A stretch of DNA of 64,000 nt from Bacillota bacterium (GCA_021797675.1 JAJZZH010000036.1:1-64000); one strand, 5' to 3'. Counted from the first letter of the stretch, positions 36,259 to 45,995 are shown. The notes: generated from the sequence alone by a model not told the origin. Numbers and translations are program-made.

Positions 36259-36416
36259 GTGACCAGAGTGAGAACGGATGTATGCTTATTTGAACGGTTG
36301 TGCCGTGGACGGGTTGGCTTTCCAAGTATCCTCGTTTCAGTGATGGACAACATCGCCATTCTGCCGTAAAGTATTAGGCAAAATTTGGCGAAGGGCGATG
36401 GTTCGTGATGGAATCT

Positions 36417-36586
36417 GGCTCTTGCACAAAGGCTGCTATCAACCGTTGAGGCCAGTTCTCGGAGTAAAGCAACTCGCAATATACGATGACCCAAGATGGG
36501 CTTGGGTGTTCTATTTGTGCGTCAGTGAGCCAAACCGATGAGCTCGGCATATTTGAACGGATAGCAGTCATTGTGCAAGAGCCCAA
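36417..36586. mobile_element. MITE-like element of about 170 bp with 25-bp inverted ends
   Basis: The left end TGGCTCTTGCACAAAGGCTG, continuing CTATC, and the right end on the other strand (GGGCTCTTGCACAATGACTG, continuing CTATC) match at 22 of 25 positions. The interior has no coding capacity. Non-autonomous elements of this size are moved by a transposase encoded elsewhere. Ends beginning GGCTCTT resemble those of some ISL3-type elements, but this assignment is tentative. No target duplication was recognised. Confidence 0.6.
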
Positions 36587-36692
36587 AAAAGTTCATTAAA
36601 ATGGAACGACAAATTGCGCCCTCGGCCCTTCAGGGACTTTGACGGGATCTTGACACGTCACCCAACGCGTACAAATTTTCCATCAAGAGCAG

Positions 36693-36698
36693 TATAAT
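36693..36698 (+). promoter_or_regulatory. Possible -10 box before the ABC exporter pair
   Basis: TATAAT lies about 47 bases before the first exporter start. No good -35 is spaced 17 bases upstream; a TTGACA at 36651 is too far away. Confidence 0.35.
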
Positions 36699-36744
36699 CA
36701 ACGGTTAGGATGCGATATCCTCTCCGTCCCAGGGGAGCGGATGA

Positions 36745-38481
36745 ATGGGGTGGATCATGCTCAGATTGTTGAAGTTCTTGGCACCATACCGGGTCTTTGT
36801 GGTTTTGGTGGTGATTCTCGCCTTTGTTCAGGTCTTATCGACGCTGTATCTGCCGCTACTCCTGTCCGACATCGTCGATATCGGGATTGTCCAAGGCAAT
36901 CCTTCCTATATCATCCGTATGGGGCTCATCATGTTAGCGGTCACCGGGTTGGGCGGGATCGCGGCGATTGGCGCCAGTCTTCTTGCCGCGCAATCCGCTG
37001 CCGGATTCGGCAAACTCCTACGCAGTGGGATTTTTCGGCATGTGGAAAACTTTGGCCCCACGGAATTTGACCGCTTGGGCAACTCTTCCCTCATCGTGCG
37101 CACCACGAATGACGTCATGCAAGTCCAGCAACTTGTGAACATGATGCTGCGGGTGATGATTGTCGCGCCCTTAACCTCCATCGGGGGCATTATCATGGCC
37201 ATTCACACCAATGGCCGCTTAGCGCTATCCATGATGATAGTGGTTCCAGCCCTGGCTGTCACCGTCTACGTCATACTAGGTCGCGGCATTCCGCTCTTTC
37301 GCACCATGCAGACCAAAGTTGATAACCTAAACCGGGTGGTCCGGGAAAATCTCATCGGCGTGCGCGTTGTGCGCGCCTTTGACCGCCAAGCTTACGAGCG
37401 AGAACGCTTTTATGGGACGAATGCGGACTTGACGCAGGTGTCGACCCGCGTCTTTCAAATGATGGCCCTCATGCTGCCCTTCGTCATGCTGATCATGAAC
37501 TGGGCGACCGTCGCCATCTTTTGGTGGGGGAGTTTGCGCCTGAGTCACGGAGCCCTGCAAGTGGGAAGTCTGATGGCCTTTATCCAGTACTTCATGCAAA
37601 TCATGTTCGCGGTCATGATGGTCTCCATGATGGCTTTCATGCTGCCGCGCGGTCAGGCCTCGGCGCTTCGGATCTGGCAAATTTTCGACACCCCCGTGGC
37701 CATTGAGACCCGGCCCGGTCAGCCTTCAGTCCAGCCGCTTGGGCGTCTCACCTTGGACCAGGTCACGTTCGTATACCACGGAGCGGAAGCGCCTGCCTTG
37801 GAATCGGTGTCGTTTAAAGCCCATGTCGGCGAGACCATTGCGATTATTGGCGGCACAGGCTCGGGCAAATCCACCCTGTTAAATCTTATTCCGCGATTCT
37901 ACGACGTTGCATCCGGTGCCATCCATTGGAACGACACCGATATCCGTGAGGTGTCCCTGACGTCCTTGCGATCGCATATTGGCCTTGTCCCCCAGCGTCC
38001 CGTGTTATTTAGCGGCACTATTCTCGACAATGTCCGCTATGGGAATCTGGAGGCCTCCGAGTCCGAGGTGCGACATGCCTTAGAAGTGGCCCAAGCCTGG
38101 GACTTTGTAAGCCGCATGCCTGAGGGACTCTATAGCCTGATCAGCCAAGGAGGAAGCAATCTGTCCGGGGGCCAGCGCCAGCGCCTGGCCATTGCGCGCG
38201 CCCTCGTTCGCCAAGCCTCCCTGTATCTCTTTGACGATAATTTCTCGGCGCTAGATTCCCGCACCGACGCGGCGCTCCGCCAAGCCCTGCGCCATACCAT
38301 CCACGACGCGATCGTGTTCATCGTCGCTCAACGCGTTACCACCATTATGGATGCCGATCGCATCGTGGTCTTGGATGATGGTCGCTTGGTGGGTCAGGGC
38401 ACGCATCATGAGTTGATGGACACCTCGGAAGTCTATCGCGAAATTGTCGCATCTCAATTGTCGCCGGAGGAGATCGCATGA
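36745..38481 (+). CDS. ABC exporter half-transporter, degenerate-site subunit
   Basis: This 578-residue protein starts at ATG 36745 after GGGGAGCGG. Six membrane segments occupy residues 1-310 and one ATPase domain the rest: Walker A IIGGTGSGKST, Q-loop VPQRPVLFSG, signature LSGGQRQRLAIARAL. The catalytic positions are degenerate: Walker B reads LYLFDDNFSALD (Asp where Glu is catalytic) and the H-loop reads IVAQRVTTI (Gln for His). This matches one half of heterodimeric multidrug exporters such as TM287/288, BmrCD and LmrCD. The next gene overlaps it by four bases and supplies the other half. Confidence 0.92.
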   Translation: MGWIMLRLLKFLAPYRVFVVLVVILAFVQVLSTLYLPLLLSDIVDIGIVQGNPSYIIRMGLIMLAVTGLGGIAAIGASLLAAQSAAGFGKLLRSGIFRHVENFGPTEFDRLGNSSLIVRTTNDVMQVQQLVNMMLRVMIVAPLTSIGGIIMAIHTNGRLALSMMIVVPALAVTVYVILGRGIPLFRTMQTKVDNLNRVVRENLIGVRVVRAFDRQAYERERFYGTNADLTQVSTRVFQMMALMLPFVMLIMNWATVAIFWWGSLRLSHGALQVGSLMAFIQYFMQIMFAVMMVSMMAFMLPRGQASALRIWQIFDTPVAIETRPGQPSVQPLGRLTLDQVTFVYHGAEAPALESVSFKAHVGETIAIIGGTGSGKSTLLNLIPRFYDVASGAIHWNDTDIREVSLTSLRSHIGLVPQRPVLFSGTILDNVRYGNLEASESEVRHALEVAQAWDFVSRMPEGLYSLISQGGSNLSGGQRQRLAIARALVRQASLYLFDDNFSALDSRTDAALRQALRHTIHDAIVFIVAQRVTTIMDADRIVVLDDGRLVGQGTHHELMDTSEVYREIVASQLSPEEIA

Positions 38482-40364
38482 GCCGGCCACCCGACCAAGG
38501 ACCCTCCCAGGGAACCGGATCGTGGAATCGAGGGCCCGAAGGCATGGGCCCCGGTGGAGGCTTTGCACGCCCCGTCGAAAGGGCCAAAAATCCCCGGCGG
38601 ACCATGGTGCGTCTGGTGAAGGAGTTCCGCCCGTACCGGCTGCGCCTCGGTCTCGTCGCGGTGGCCGCCATGTTAAGCACCATTTTTGCCATTTGGAGCC
38701 CGAAAATCTTAGGAGATGCCACGACCGTCCTGTTCGTCGGCTTTATCGCGCGAATTCGCCACATTGCGCACGCGCATGTGGATTTCTCAGCAATTCTGCG
38801 TGACTTAACGCTCTTAGCCCTGCTCTACCTGGTAAGTTCCGGCTTCAGTTATTTGCAGCAGTATACGATGTCGGGCGTGGCGCAGACCATGGTCTTTCAT
38901 CTGCGCGAGAGCCTCATGGAAAAACTTAATCGACTCCCGGTCCGATTTTTTGATACTCATCCCCATGGAGAAGTCCTAAGCCGCTTCGTCAACGACTTCG
39001 ATAATATTAGCAGCACCTTGCAGCAAAGTCTGGCTCAGATGATAACGGCCATCGTCACCTTTGCGGGCGTGGTCGTGATGATGCTCACGATTAGCCCGTT
39101 AATGACTCTGGCGGTCGTCATTACCATGCCGTTAAGTCTCGTGGTCACCATGGTTATCGCCCGTCGCTCCCAGCGGTATTTTGTCTTGCGCCAGCGGCAG
39201 CTGGGAGAAATCAATGGCCACGTGGAAGAGATGTACACGGGCCACCTTATTATCAAGGCCTATGGCCATGAGGAGCGAGCCATCGACCACTTTGAAGCGA
39301 TCAACGAACGCCTCTACGCTTCCAGTTGGAAGGCGCAGTTTATCACGGGCATCATTTTCCCCTTGGTGAACCTCATCGGCAACTTGGGGTATGTGTTGGT
39401 GAGCGTCTTAGGCGGCCTCTTAGTGGCCCGGCGGGCTATCCAAATTGGGGATATTCAGGCCTTTATCCAGTATGCTCGTCAGTTTTCCCAACCCATCACC
39501 CAGTTAGCCAGTATTTCCAACACCATTCAGTCCACCATGGCCTCGGCGGAACGGATCTTTGAAATCCTGGATGAATCCGAAGAGGCCCTTGATCCGAAGG
39601 CCTCCGGGGATGATAGCGCCCCGATAAGGGGACACGTAGTGTTTGACCAGGTATCGTTTCGCTACGATCCCGATCAATCGCTCATCGACAACTTGACCAT
39701 CGATGTGCAGCCCGGCGAAACGGTGGCCATCGTCGGACCCACGGGAGCCGGCAAAACCACCTTGGTCAATCTCCTCATGCGCTTTTATGACGTCCATGCC
39801 GGCCGCATTTATATCGATGGCATCGAGATTCGCGATCTGCCCCGCGCGCGATTGCGCAGCGAATTCGGCATGGTGCTGCAAGACACCTGGCTCTTTCACG
39901 GCACCATTCGGGACAATATTGCCTACGGACAAGAAGGTGCGACCGATGCCAACATTCGGGCGGCGGCGCAGTCGGCCCATGCGGATCATTTTATTCGCAC
40001 CCTGCCCGAAGGCTATAACACCGTATTAAACGAAGATGCGTCGAATATTTCCCAGGGTCAGAGGCAATTATTAACCATTGCCCGGGCCTTTTTGGCTAAC
40101 CCGTCCATGCTGATTTTCGACGAGGCGACATCCAACGTAGATACTCGCACAGAGATTGCCATTCAAGCCGCCATGCAAACTCTGATGAACCATCGCACCA
40201 GTTTCGTCATCGCCCACCGTCTCTCCACCATTCGCGGAGCGGATCTCATCCTGGTCATGGACCACGGGCATATTGTGGAACAAGGGTCCCATGAAGCGCT
40301 GATCAGCCGGCGCGGCTTCTATTACCAGCTCTACGAAAGCCAGTTCCACCGGGCGGTGATTTGA
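38478..40364 (+). CDS. ABC exporter half-transporter, catalytic-site subunit
   Basis: This 628-residue partner has a basic/Gly-rich N-terminal extension of about 40 residues, six membrane segments and one ATPase domain. Walker A is IVGPTGAGKTT, Walker B LIFDEATSNVD keeps the catalytic Glu, and the H-loop VIAHRLSTI keeps the His. The signature is non-canonical (ISQGQRQLLTIARAF for LSGGQ), as expected when it completes the degenerate site of the partner. Translation starts at ATGA overlapping the first subunit. The substrate is unknown; drugs or lipids are typical. Confidence 0.92.
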   Translation: MSRPPDQGPSQGTGSWNRGPEGMGPGGGFARPVERAKNPRRTMVRLVKEFRPYRLRLGLVAVAAMLSTIFAIWSPKILGDATTVLFVGFIARIRHIAHAHVDFSAILRDLTLLALLYLVSSGFSYLQQYTMSGVAQTMVFHLRESLMEKLNRLPVRFFDTHPHGEVLSRFVNDFDNISSTLQQSLAQMITAIVTFAGVVVMMLTISPLMTLAVVITMPLSLVVTMVIARRSQRYFVLRQRQLGEINGHVEEMYTGHLIIKAYGHEERAIDHFEAINERLYASSWKAQFITGIIFPLVNLIGNLGYVLVSVLGGLLVARRAIQIGDIQAFIQYARQFSQPITQLASISNTIQSTMASAERIFEILDESEEALDPKASGDDSAPIRGHVVFDQVSFRYDPDQSLIDNLTIDVQPGETVAIVGPTGAGKTTLVNLLMRFYDVHAGRIYIDGIEIRDLPRARLRSEFGMVLQDTWLFHGTIRDNIAYGQEGATDANIRAAAQSAHADHFIRTLPEGYNTVLNEDASNISQGQRQLLTIARAFLANPSMLIFDEATSNVDTRTEIAIQAAMQTLMNHRTSFVIAHRLSTIRGADLILVMDHGHIVEQGSHEALISRRGFYYQLYESQFHRAVI

Positions 40365-40764
40365 CCGTCGGGGTGCCTCACCCGGCAGGCTTCAACCATC
40401 CGCATACTCGCGCCGGAACATGACCGAGCGTGTCGTCACCTTCCCTCGCGAAAAGGAGACCCTCATCGACCCCGCCAAGCGACCGACACCCGTGGCCCTC
40501 ATGGTGACCTTGCGGCCCCCATCGGGTACCAGCGCTTTTTGCCGGCGGTGATTCACCGGGGCAAGGCTTTTTCGTCGGATAATGCCACGGCATTGCTAAA
40601 TTGATTGACGAATTCCCTTCGATGCACTATGCGTTTTGGCATGGTGATGTTGTTCAGCGGTCCTGCGCTTCGCTGGTGGGTTCGACCTATTTTCTGACGC
40701 TGCCTTCCCCGTGGTGAGTCCCACCAGAGCGGCCTCTAAAACACCCAGCGTGGGCAACGCTCTG
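40365..40764. other. Intergenic, nothing recognised
   Basis: About 400 bases follow the exporter pair. No gene, repeat or clear terminator hairpin was found before the promoter at 40765. Confidence 0.4.
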
Positions 40765-40793
40765 TTGAGTAAGTAAGTAAATTAGCTTATTCT
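40765..40793 (+). promoter_or_regulatory. Promoter of the third ABC exporter
   Basis: TTGAGT and TATTCT are separated by 17 bases, 34 bases before the start codon. The spacer holds the short repeat AAGTAAGTAA, and TAAG/CTTA half-sites could bind a repressor. Confidence 0.6.
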
Positions 40794-40826
40794 TGGAACA
40801 AAGACCGCGCGGGAGGCGTTTACCAC

Positions 40827-42740
40827 ATGGGACTGGGGATGGGGCTCGGTATGGGCGGGGGCGGGATGCGTTCCGTATGGCAGCAGCAACGTAGCCTCTC
40901 GCAATTAAAAGACGGTCAGATGCCCGACATCAAAAATACCCTGCGGCGTGTTTGGCGAACGTTACTGAGACCGTATCGCCGTAATCTTTTGGCGGCCGTA
41001 GGACTGGTGGCGATTAGCGTGGTGATTGGCCTGATTCCGCCTTTGTTGCTTCGCGCGTTAATCGACCAAGCGATTCCCCACCGGAATTTTCACGCGGTCA
41101 TGGAACTGGCATCGGGGATGTTGCTCTTTCCCATCGCCGGTAGTCTGAGTTCGGTCGGTCAAACGTATGTCAACACGATGATTGCGCAACGGGTCATGGC
41201 GGATTTGCGCGATCAACTGTATCGCCATGGACAGCGGCTCGGCTTAGACTTTTTCACCTGGTCGCGGGCGGGGGAAATTCACTCACGGTTCATTAACGAC
41301 ATCAGCGCTTTGCAAAACGTGTTGGCGGGCACGTTCACCGGAATCGTTTCGGGCGTGTTCACGATCACGTTTACCTTGGCCACGATGGTGATCATCGACT
41401 GGAAACTGGCGGTGGTTTCGGCCATCGCCCTACCCTCGTTTGCGTTTCCGGTCTTGCATTTTGGTCGTCGCCGGTATCAGGCCGTGCAAGCGACGCAACA
41501 AGAGTTAGCCCGGTTGACCATGCTCTTGGAAGAGACTTTAACCTTGTCGGGAAGCATCGTCGTCAAAAGTTTCGGCACCCAGAGCTATGAACACCAACGG
41601 TTTGCCGAAGCCACCGAGGGGGTGCGCAAATCCCAAATTCATCAGACCTTGGTGGGTCAGTGGCTGGCCGTAGTCGTCCAAGCCTTATCGAGCCTGGGAC
41701 CTGCGCTATTATATGGTTACGGCGGATATTTGGCGGTCACCCATCAAATTCGGGTGGGAACCATCGTCGCCTTTGCCGCCTATCTCGGTCAATTGTATGC
41801 GCCGGCGTCAAATCTGGCTGGAATCAACACGACTCTGCTGGGCGGTTTGGCGCTGTTTGACCGGATTTTTCAGTTCCTGGATGTTCCGGTGGCGGTGCCC
41901 TTGCCCGACCCTGGAGTTCAGATTCCTCCGCTTCGGCAGGATTGCCCGGTGATTCGGTTTAAGGGCGTATCCTTCGCCTATAATGCAACGACGCCAGTCT
42001 TGTTCAACGTCGATTTTTCGGTGCGCGCCGGCCAATTGGTGGCCTTAGTCGGTCCGAGTGGCGCCGGCAAGACGACGATTCTCTCGTTGATGGCGCGGTT
42101 TTACGACCCCAGGGAAGGTCAGGTTCTGATCCACGGGGAAGACTTGCGGGTGGTCAACGACGACGACTTTCGACAGAAAATCGGCTTGGTGACGCAGGAA
42201 TTGTTTCTTTTTCACGCGTCACTCTTGGAGAACATTACCTACGGCGGACGTGCCGTTCGTCCCCAGGACGTGGAGCGGGCGATCGAGGCCGCACAACTCT
42301 CCGAACTGATTGAGCGCTTGCCCGAAGGGGTCAACACCCTCGTCGGCGAACGAGGGTATCGCCTATCGGGAGGCGAAAAACAACGGGTGGCCATTGCCCG
42401 TGCGATCTTGCACGACCCGGAAATCCTGCTCTTAGATGAGGCGACCAGCTCCCTAGACTCGCACTCGGAACGCTTAATTCAAGACGCCTTGAGCCATCTC
42501 TTTCAAGGACGCACTGTGGTGGCCATTGCCCACCGCCTGTCGACCATTTTGGCCGCCGAGCAAATTTTGGTCATCGACCGCGGACGGGTGGTTGCCCATG
42601 GCCGCCATCAGGAGCTTTTGCAGCAAGGCGGCTTATACGGGTTGCTCTATGAAGAACAATTTGGACCGCAGCACTCAACGTCCGAACCGAAGTCCGCTTC
42701 TTACACGGCTCGCGGATACGACTTTGCTAACCGGCATTAG
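40827..42740 (+). CDS. ABC exporter half-transporter (homodimer type)
   Basis: This 637-residue protein starts at ATG 40827 after GGGAGGCG. The first 25 residues are Gly/Met-rich (MGLGMGLGMGGGGM). Six membrane segments follow and then an ATPase with intact motifs: VGPSGAGKTT, LSGGEKQRVAIARAI, ILLLDEATSSLD and AIAHRLSTI. All catalytic residues are present, so it probably works as a homodimer. It has its own promoter, unlike the pair upstream. A small GC-rich hairpin (AACCGGC/GCCGGTT) surrounds its stop codon. Confidence 0.9.
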   Translation: MGLGMGLGMGGGGMRSVWQQQRSLSQLKDGQMPDIKNTLRRVWRTLLRPYRRNLLAAVGLVAISVVIGLIPPLLLRALIDQAIPHRNFHAVMELASGMLLFPIAGSLSSVGQTYVNTMIAQRVMADLRDQLYRHGQRLGLDFFTWSRAGEIHSRFINDISALQNVLAGTFTGIVSGVFTITFTLATMVIIDWKLAVVSAIALPSFAFPVLHFGRRRYQAVQATQQELARLTMLLEETLTLSGSIVVKSFGTQSYEHQRFAEATEGVRKSQIHQTLVGQWLAVVVQALSSLGPALLYGYGGYLAVTHQIRVGTIVAFAAYLGQLYAPASNLAGINTTLLGGLALFDRIFQFLDVPVAVPLPDPGVQIPPLRQDCPVIRFKGVSFAYNATTPVLFNVDFSVRAGQLVALVGPSGAGKTTILSLMARFYDPREGQVLIHGEDLRVVNDDDFRQKIGLVTQELFLFHASLLENITYGGRAVRPQDVERAIEAAQLSELIERLPEGVNTLVGERGYRLSGGEKQRVAIARAILHDPEILLLDEATSSLDSHSERLIQDALSHLFQGRTVVAIAHRLSTILAAEQILVIDRGRVVAHGRHQELLQQGGLYGLLYEEQFGPQHSTSEPKSASYTARGYDFANRH

Positions 42741-43043
42741 GCCGGTTCGAGACGAGCTGAACGTGGTCGGAGATTTTGGAAGGATATCCCCAAGGTCGCC
42801 CAGGGACAGGGCTGGGCTAACCCGTGACCGTCATGGAATGGGTAAATCCATTCCTCACCTGGTGGTCGACAAATCCGCTCAATTATGTCCTTCCCTTATG
42901 ATCGACGTTCCGCAAGTCAGGGAACGAGAAATCGGGGTATTTATTTGGACGGTTACCCGGAGGGTTCCCACACAAACCCCTGAACCCTCGGCACCTTGAG
43001 AGCCTCCAAAAAGCGGCCAAGCCGTTACCATCGCTTTGGGCGG
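42741..43043. other. Intergenic, nothing recognised
   Basis: About 300 bases between the ABC exporter and the TetR promoter show no recognisable gene. Confidence 0.4.
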
Positions 43044-43073
43044 TTGACAGGACGTCGGAACATCATCTATATT
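43044..43073 (+). promoter_or_regulatory. Promoter of the tetR-MFS operon
   Basis: TTGACA (43044-43049) and TATATT (43068-43073) are separated by 18 bases, about 30 bases before the TetR start codon. Confidence 0.75.
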
Positions 43074-43074
43074 C

Positions 43075-43089
43075 AAGCAAGACTTGCTT
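43075..43089. promoter_or_regulatory. Palindromic TetR-type operator
   Basis: AAGCAAG and CTTGCTT form a perfect 7+1+7 palindrome directly downstream of the -10 box, covering the expected transcription start. This is where an autorepressing TetR protein would block transcription of itself and the pump. Confidence 0.7.
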
Positions 43090-43102
43090 ACAGGAGACAC
43101 CG

Positions 43103-43711
43103 ATGCATCACCCTGAAGAAACCAAGCAACGAATTCTGAAAGCCGTGCGAGCGCTTTGGGAAGAAGGGGGATTTCCCGCCATTACCACCCGCGCCGTGGC
43201 GGTAACCGCCAAAGTCAACGAAGTAACGCTGTTTCGCCACTTTGGCAGCAAGGAAGGCCTGATCCGAGCCATGATCGACGACGTCATCGGCCGCCTGGAC
43301 AGCCGCAACCTGGTCGCCGCCGACGAGGCGCCCACGCTGGCTGCCGACCTGGAGCACTGGGCGCGGACGTATGTGGAGCAAACCCTGCCCATTGCCGACG
43401 TGATGCTATTAAACCTGGTGGAAGCGACCCGCGATCCGGAGAGCAGTCCCTGGCCCCAGGAGTTTGCAACGCGGCTCCCGCAAGCCCTGGCGCGTCACTT
43501 GGAAAGCCTTCAGGCCCGGGGTCGGATCAGCGCGGTACCCTGCGAAGAGGTCGCGCGATACTTTTACGCCGCCTTGTTTGCTCATGTCGTGAGTGCCCGC
43601 GCCCGACCGAATTTCGATGCCGACGCGCTGAGCACCAACATTGCTGGAACCTTTGCGGCTCTCTTGGCGCCGCCAGCCCCGGTCGGTGGCGACGGCCGGA
43701 GCCCCTCGTAG
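43103..43711 (+). CDS. TetR/AcrR family transcriptional repressor
   Basis: This 202-residue protein has an N-terminal helix-turn-helix typical of TetR (FPAITTRAVAVTAKVNEVTL, then FRHFGSKEGLIRAMIDDVI) and a helical ligand-binding C-terminal domain. ATG 43103 follows CAGGAGAC. It lies 105 bases before an MFS pump gene and just after a palindromic operator, which suggests it represses both genes until it binds a pump substrate. Confidence 0.9.
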   Translation: MHHPEETKQRILKAVRALWEEGGFPAITTRAVAVTAKVNEVTLFRHFGSKEGLIRAMIDDVIGRLDSRNLVAADEAPTLAADLEHWARTYVEQTLPIADVMLLNLVEATRDPESSPWPQEFATRLPQALARHLESLQARGRISAVPCEEVARYFYAALFAHVVSARARPNFDADALSTNIAGTFAALLAPPAPVGGDGRSPS

Positions 43712-43816
43712 ACCGGCGTTCGTCCCGCTTTCGATTCCGGTCGGGTGGACTCCGACCTGAGATAATGACGGTTTGATGGGCTGGCCGGCGTTTGGGCCGG
43801 CGACGAGGAGGAGAGA

Positions 43817-45955
43817 ATGACAAGCATGGCAACCCCCAGTGTAAACGAACGCCGCGTCGTCCTCGTAGGCATCTTTCTTTGCATCTTTTTGAGTGCCTTG
43901 GACCAAACCATTGTGTCCACGGCTTTGCCGCGCATCGTGCAGGATTTGGGCGGAACCAACCTGTATGCTTGGGTGGCGACGAGCTATCTGCTGGCTTCGA
44001 CCATCGCTCTGCCGATTAGCGGACGGCTCGCCGATCAAGTCTCCCCCAAATATATTCTGTTGGTGGCGGTGGCGTTGTTCTTGGTGGGTTCTGCGCTATC
44101 CGGGCTGTCTCACTCGATGGAAGAGTTAATTATCTTCCGCGGCATCCAGGGACTCGGCGGCGGCGCCATCTTTTCCGTTGCCTCGACCGTGATCGGCCTC
44201 TTGTTTCCGCCGCGCGAGCGCGGACGGGTCCAAGGAATGTTCGGTGCCGTCTTCGGCCTGGCCAGTGTCGTTGGTCCCTATCTCGGCGGGCTCCTGACCG
44301 ACAGCCTGTCTTGGCGCTATGTCTTCTATGTCAATATGCCTTTTGGCGTGGTCGCCTTATACGTCCTTTTGGTGCATATGCCGCTCCTGCGGGTTCCCCG
44401 CCGGCAGGCGTTTGACGGGGCCGGCGTCGTCGCCTTGATCGCTTGGACCGTGCCGCTGCTCTTAGCCCTTTCCTGGGCGGGAACCCGCTATGCCTGGCTC
44501 TCTCCTCAAATCCTAGGCCTGTTGACGTTCGCCACCGCCGTCTTGGTCCTGTTTTACTGGATCGAGCGGCGTTCATCCGCCCCGTTGTTTCACATGGGGC
44601 TGCTCGGCAACCCGACTTTTACCTGGGCCGGTATCGGCACCTTATTTTTTGGCGCCTCGTTTTTGGGATCGGTCCTGTTTCTGCCTTTTTATTTAGTGAT
44701 GGCCAAGAACGTGTCGCCGCTCCATGCCGGCCTGGTGATGACGCCGCTGACCGCCGGCGTCGTGATAGGCAGCATGCTAGGCGGCATCTGGGCATCGCGG
44801 TTAGGCCGGGTGAAGGTGCTGCTCCTCATAGGCAACATCTGGGCGATGACCGTCTTCTTCGTCCTCTATGCGACGTTACGGCCGACCATGCCGATGGCAC
44901 ACCTGATTCTCTTCATGATTTTGCTTGGCGTAGGCATCGGTCCCGGCTTCCCGCTCTATACGTTGGCCGTGCAAAACGTGGTGCGCATGGACCAGATGGG
45001 TGTGGCTTCCAGCGGGAATCAGTTTTTCCGGCAGATCGGCTCGTCTATTGGCGCCGCGGTCATGGGGGTCTTGGTGGTCAGCACGCTGAAAACAGAGATC
45101 CCGCAGCATCTGCCGTCTGCCCTGCGAGGTCGAGCTGCGGCATTTTCCGTCCATTCGAACGCTCTCACCGACCAAACCCAGACCCGGCACCGCATCATGG
45201 TCCACTTTCGCCAGACCGCAAACCTGGCCGAGGCGGCCATCCGCGGCAATCCCGCCGCCTATCGCACCCTGACGGTGCATCAGACGTTGCCGCCGCGCTT
45301 CGCCCGCGACATCCCGCCGGGGGGCGTCCCCGCCCTGGTCCGGGCGTCGACCGCGCGCACGCTAAAACAGGTGGCAGCCGCCATGGCGGGTAACCCGGCA
45401 GCGCTAAGCGCGGTCGCCGCCGACCGCGCGCTGCCGCCGTCGATCAAGCAGCTGGCCATCCATCCGCCGCACGCTCTCTCTGCCCGCCGGGCGGCGCTGG
45501 CCCGGGTGCGCGCCGATCTCACGGCCAGGGAGCCGGACTTCATCCGCCGGCTCGAGCAACGCGCCATCTCGTCTGTACGCCGCGCCATCCTGCAGGCCGG
45601 CGCCAAGACCTCCGCTCAGGTCGTACGCGCCTTGACCATCAGCATCAGCAATGCGGTCAAACGTGTGATGGGCATGGCGGGCATCCTGGCCATCATGGCC
45701 CTGGGAGCCAGTCTCCTGTTGCCCAATCTTGAACTCCGGCGCAAGGCGGCCACCCCGCCAGCGCCGGCCAATGGGCAGCGCGGCGCGATCCTCCGGCTCG
45801 CCCTGTTGGCCGTGGTGCATCACCGCCGCGGGGCGCGGCCCGATGCGCCGCCCCGCGATCGCGAGCGGATGGAACGGGCGTTGCAACTATTGACGGGGAT
45901 CCTCGGCGGACCGAACCGAGGCCAACCGGACAAGACCGACGATGCAACCCCCTGA
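43817..45955 (+). CDS. MFS drug efflux pump (DHA2/EmrB-QacA type) with a large inserted loop
   Basis: This 712-residue protein starts at ATG 43817 after GAGGAGGAG. It has the MFS features LDQTIVSTALPRIVQDLGG, GRLADQ, RGIQGLGGGAIFSVASTVIG and GLASVVGPYLGGLLTDSLSW (motif C). Membrane segments cover residues 15-425. A polar Ala/Arg/His-rich region of about 200 residues (roughly 430-610, with repeats such as RGNPAAYRTL and AGNPAALSAV) separates the last membrane helix (MGMAGILAIMALGASLLL). A basic tail follows. DHA2 pumps usually have about 500 residues; this loop would lie outside the membrane on the extracytoplasmic side. Confidence 0.9.
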   Translation: MTSMATPSVNERRVVLVGIFLCIFLSALDQTIVSTALPRIVQDLGGTNLYAWVATSYLLASTIALPISGRLADQVSPKYILLVAVALFLVGSALSGLSHSMEELIIFRGIQGLGGGAIFSVASTVIGLLFPPRERGRVQGMFGAVFGLASVVGPYLGGLLTDSLSWRYVFYVNMPFGVVALYVLLVHMPLLRVPRRQAFDGAGVVALIAWTVPLLLALSWAGTRYAWLSPQILGLLTFATAVLVLFYWIERRSSAPLFHMGLLGNPTFTWAGIGTLFFGASFLGSVLFLPFYLVMAKNVSPLHAGLVMTPLTAGVVIGSMLGGIWASRLGRVKVLLLIGNIWAMTVFFVLYATLRPTMPMAHLILFMILLGVGIGPGFPLYTLAVQNVVRMDQMGVASSGNQFFRQIGSSIGAAVMGVLVVSTLKTEIPQHLPSALRGRAAAFSVHSNALTDQTQTRHRIMVHFRQTANLAEAAIRGNPAAYRTLTVHQTLPPRFARDIPPGGVPALVRASTARTLKQVAAAMAGNPAALSAVAADRALPPSIKQLAIHPPHALSARRAALARVRADLTAREPDFIRRLEQRAISSVRRAILQAGAKTSAQVVRALTISISNAVKRVMGMAGILAIMALGASLLLPNLELRRKAATPPAPANGQRGAILRLALLAVVHHRRGARPDAPPRDRERMERALQLLTGILGGPNRGQPDKTDDATP

Positions 45956-45995
45956 CCCCCGGCGATCTCCGGGCATCGCATCCATCGTATAGCCA

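Noticed and set aside
36639-36665. TTGACG and TTGACA boxes as the -35 of the ABC exporter promoter
   Set aside because: The distance to TATAAT at 36693 is far over 17-19 bases.
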